Below, piece after piece: positions 62,961 to 64,000 of a DNA stretch of 64,000 nt. The number at the start of each line of letters is the position of its first letter. The stretch's first letter is position 1. The stretch spans positions 145,394,656-145,458,655 of the forward strand of contig CM039182.1 in the NCBI GenBank assembly GCA_008360975.2, given 5' to 3'. Position numbers and translations under genes: made by a program. The stretch comes from Lichenostomus cassidix. Taxonomy: Eukaryota > Chordata > Aves > Passeriformes > Meliphagidae. A model generated the notes under the pieces. That model was not told the DNA's origin, searched no databases, and worked only from the letters and a program-made list of their open reading frames with translations.

Positions 62961-64000
62961 GACTGGTAATCAAAATTAAGATAATTTTCTGCTTTGATTT
63001 TTGCCATAATTCCCTTGTTTAACTGTTTTCTGCCCAACTCACTCTCTATTTAGATTACTAAATCTGCACTCTGCTGCAAGTCTGCAAGTCTCTGCAAACA
63101 AACATTTAAACCATGGATGCAGCATAATCTTGAAAGCCACTGTTCCTGACTTATAGCCAGAAACTTCCAGTCATCCTTGCTTTACTGTTGCTCAAAAGTA
63201 CTGGGATAACCCTGGAAGGAGACACTGGTTCTCTGTGAGATGCCCATCCCAAGAGATCTCCAAGACAATCTGAAAAACACCTTAGCATTGTGCTCAGGAG
63301 ACACAGACAGAGATGAATAGGTGCCAGGGAATAAAAGCAAAAGATAGCTGACACTATTTGATTAGGGCAGGATTTTAGCTGTTCATCTTGCCTGATTCAT
63401 CAGCCTTCAAATTATCCAAACCCTATCATGAAAATTTAAGCCTACTGAAAACAGGTTTAGTTTGCTTAGCTATCTTTTGTTGTTCACAGACACTCAGAAG
63501 GCTGCAGCCCAGTTTGAAATGTAGAACTGAACATATATCATTGGGGACATTCTAGGTTTGGGTTAAGGTAGGGCAGGAATTTAGGGATTCCAGGGGGACT
63601 GAAAAGACTCTATTAAAGCATTTAAAGAAAAGGTGATATGCTCCTCTTTACCTGCACTGTGGTGTTTCCCCACTGACCTTGCTCTGTTGCTGGCCCAGAA
63701 GATGAAAGTACTACTACCCTTTTCTGCACTCCTTTGGGTTTCCAGTCCTTTATCTCCACTGAAGCCTTCAAATCCACAAAGTCCAGGGACCAAGAAGTGA
63801 GGTAAGGAGAGGGAAGTCTCCTTACTACCTTCTCTTAACTTTTTGTGCACCCATGCAGTGCCAGCTGCAATCCTGGCTCTCTGTGATTCATAAACCAGCC
63901 AATTTTTTTTTTAATAAAACACTCACTTAAATCAAAGAATTTGGTTTCATTGCCTCCTGCTGCATGAAGGTCAAAGCCTAGTGGTGCATACTTCACTGAT
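62961..64000. other. Unique sequence to the window end
   Basis: The minus-strand frame at 63581-63850 (89 codons) is not convincing. No repeat recognised. Confidence 0.5.

Noticed and set aside
1..64000. CRISPR array, operon, phage or plasmid features
   Set aside because: No regularly spaced repeats, ribosome-binding sites or dense coding. The repeats show a vertebrate, avian genome.

Overview
This window reads as nuclear DNA from a bird, most likely a passerine. It is AT-rich, has few CpGs, and contains no convincing protein-coding gene. Every open frame is short. The longest are about 140 to 155 codons, close to what chance gives in 64 kb of AT-rich DNA read in six frames. The host assignment rests on the repeats. 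About sixteen fragments of the avian LINE CR1 end in, or lie near, the typical 3' terminus with its short repeated ATTCTATG-type units. One short element at 2378-2516 joins a tRNA-Ile-like head to a CR1-type tail, the design of the passerine SINE TguSINE1. Two fragments (6819-7020 and 29950-30239) resemble LTRs that I recall as common in songbird genomes. All these family names come from memory and were not searched.

Layout. From 1 to 12.1 kb the sequence is mostly unique, with the SINE, a CR1 3' end carrying a duplicated tail, an LTR fragment, a CR1 copy, G/T- and A/C-rich tracts, a strongly palindromic AT-rich patch at 11486-11587, an older CR1 fragment and an (ATT)n microsatellite. From 12.1 to 22.3 kb there are almost 10 kb with no interspersed repeat that I can recognise. 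From 22.3 to 30 kb there is a (TAA)n microsatellite, one short CR1 and a patch of homeodomain-type sites at 24748-24812. From 29.9 to 37.5 kb lies the densest repeat cluster: an LTR fragment abutting a CR1 fragment, then four more CR1 copies. From 37.8 to 47.9 kb there are low-complexity tracts, a possible terminal exon near 41.4 kb and two CR1 copies. From 52 to 59 kb there is a second CR1 cluster. It includes the longest copy (58386-58972), which still shows the C-terminal part of the CR1 polymerase in broken frames.

The most interesting non-repeat sequence is at 61880-62960. It has locally raised CpG content, several perfect palindromes and many recognisable transcription-factor-type sites, and would fit a conserved non-coding regulatory element. 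That is inference, because no alignment was possible. The second candidate is a textbook 3' splice acceptor at 41369-41386, followed by an open frame with a stop and a downstream AATAAA.

No genes here work together in any visible way. The window is best described as an intergenic or intronic stretch shaped by CR1 retroposition, with a few candidate regulatory or RNA-processing signals. I found no evidence for a new multi-gene system.
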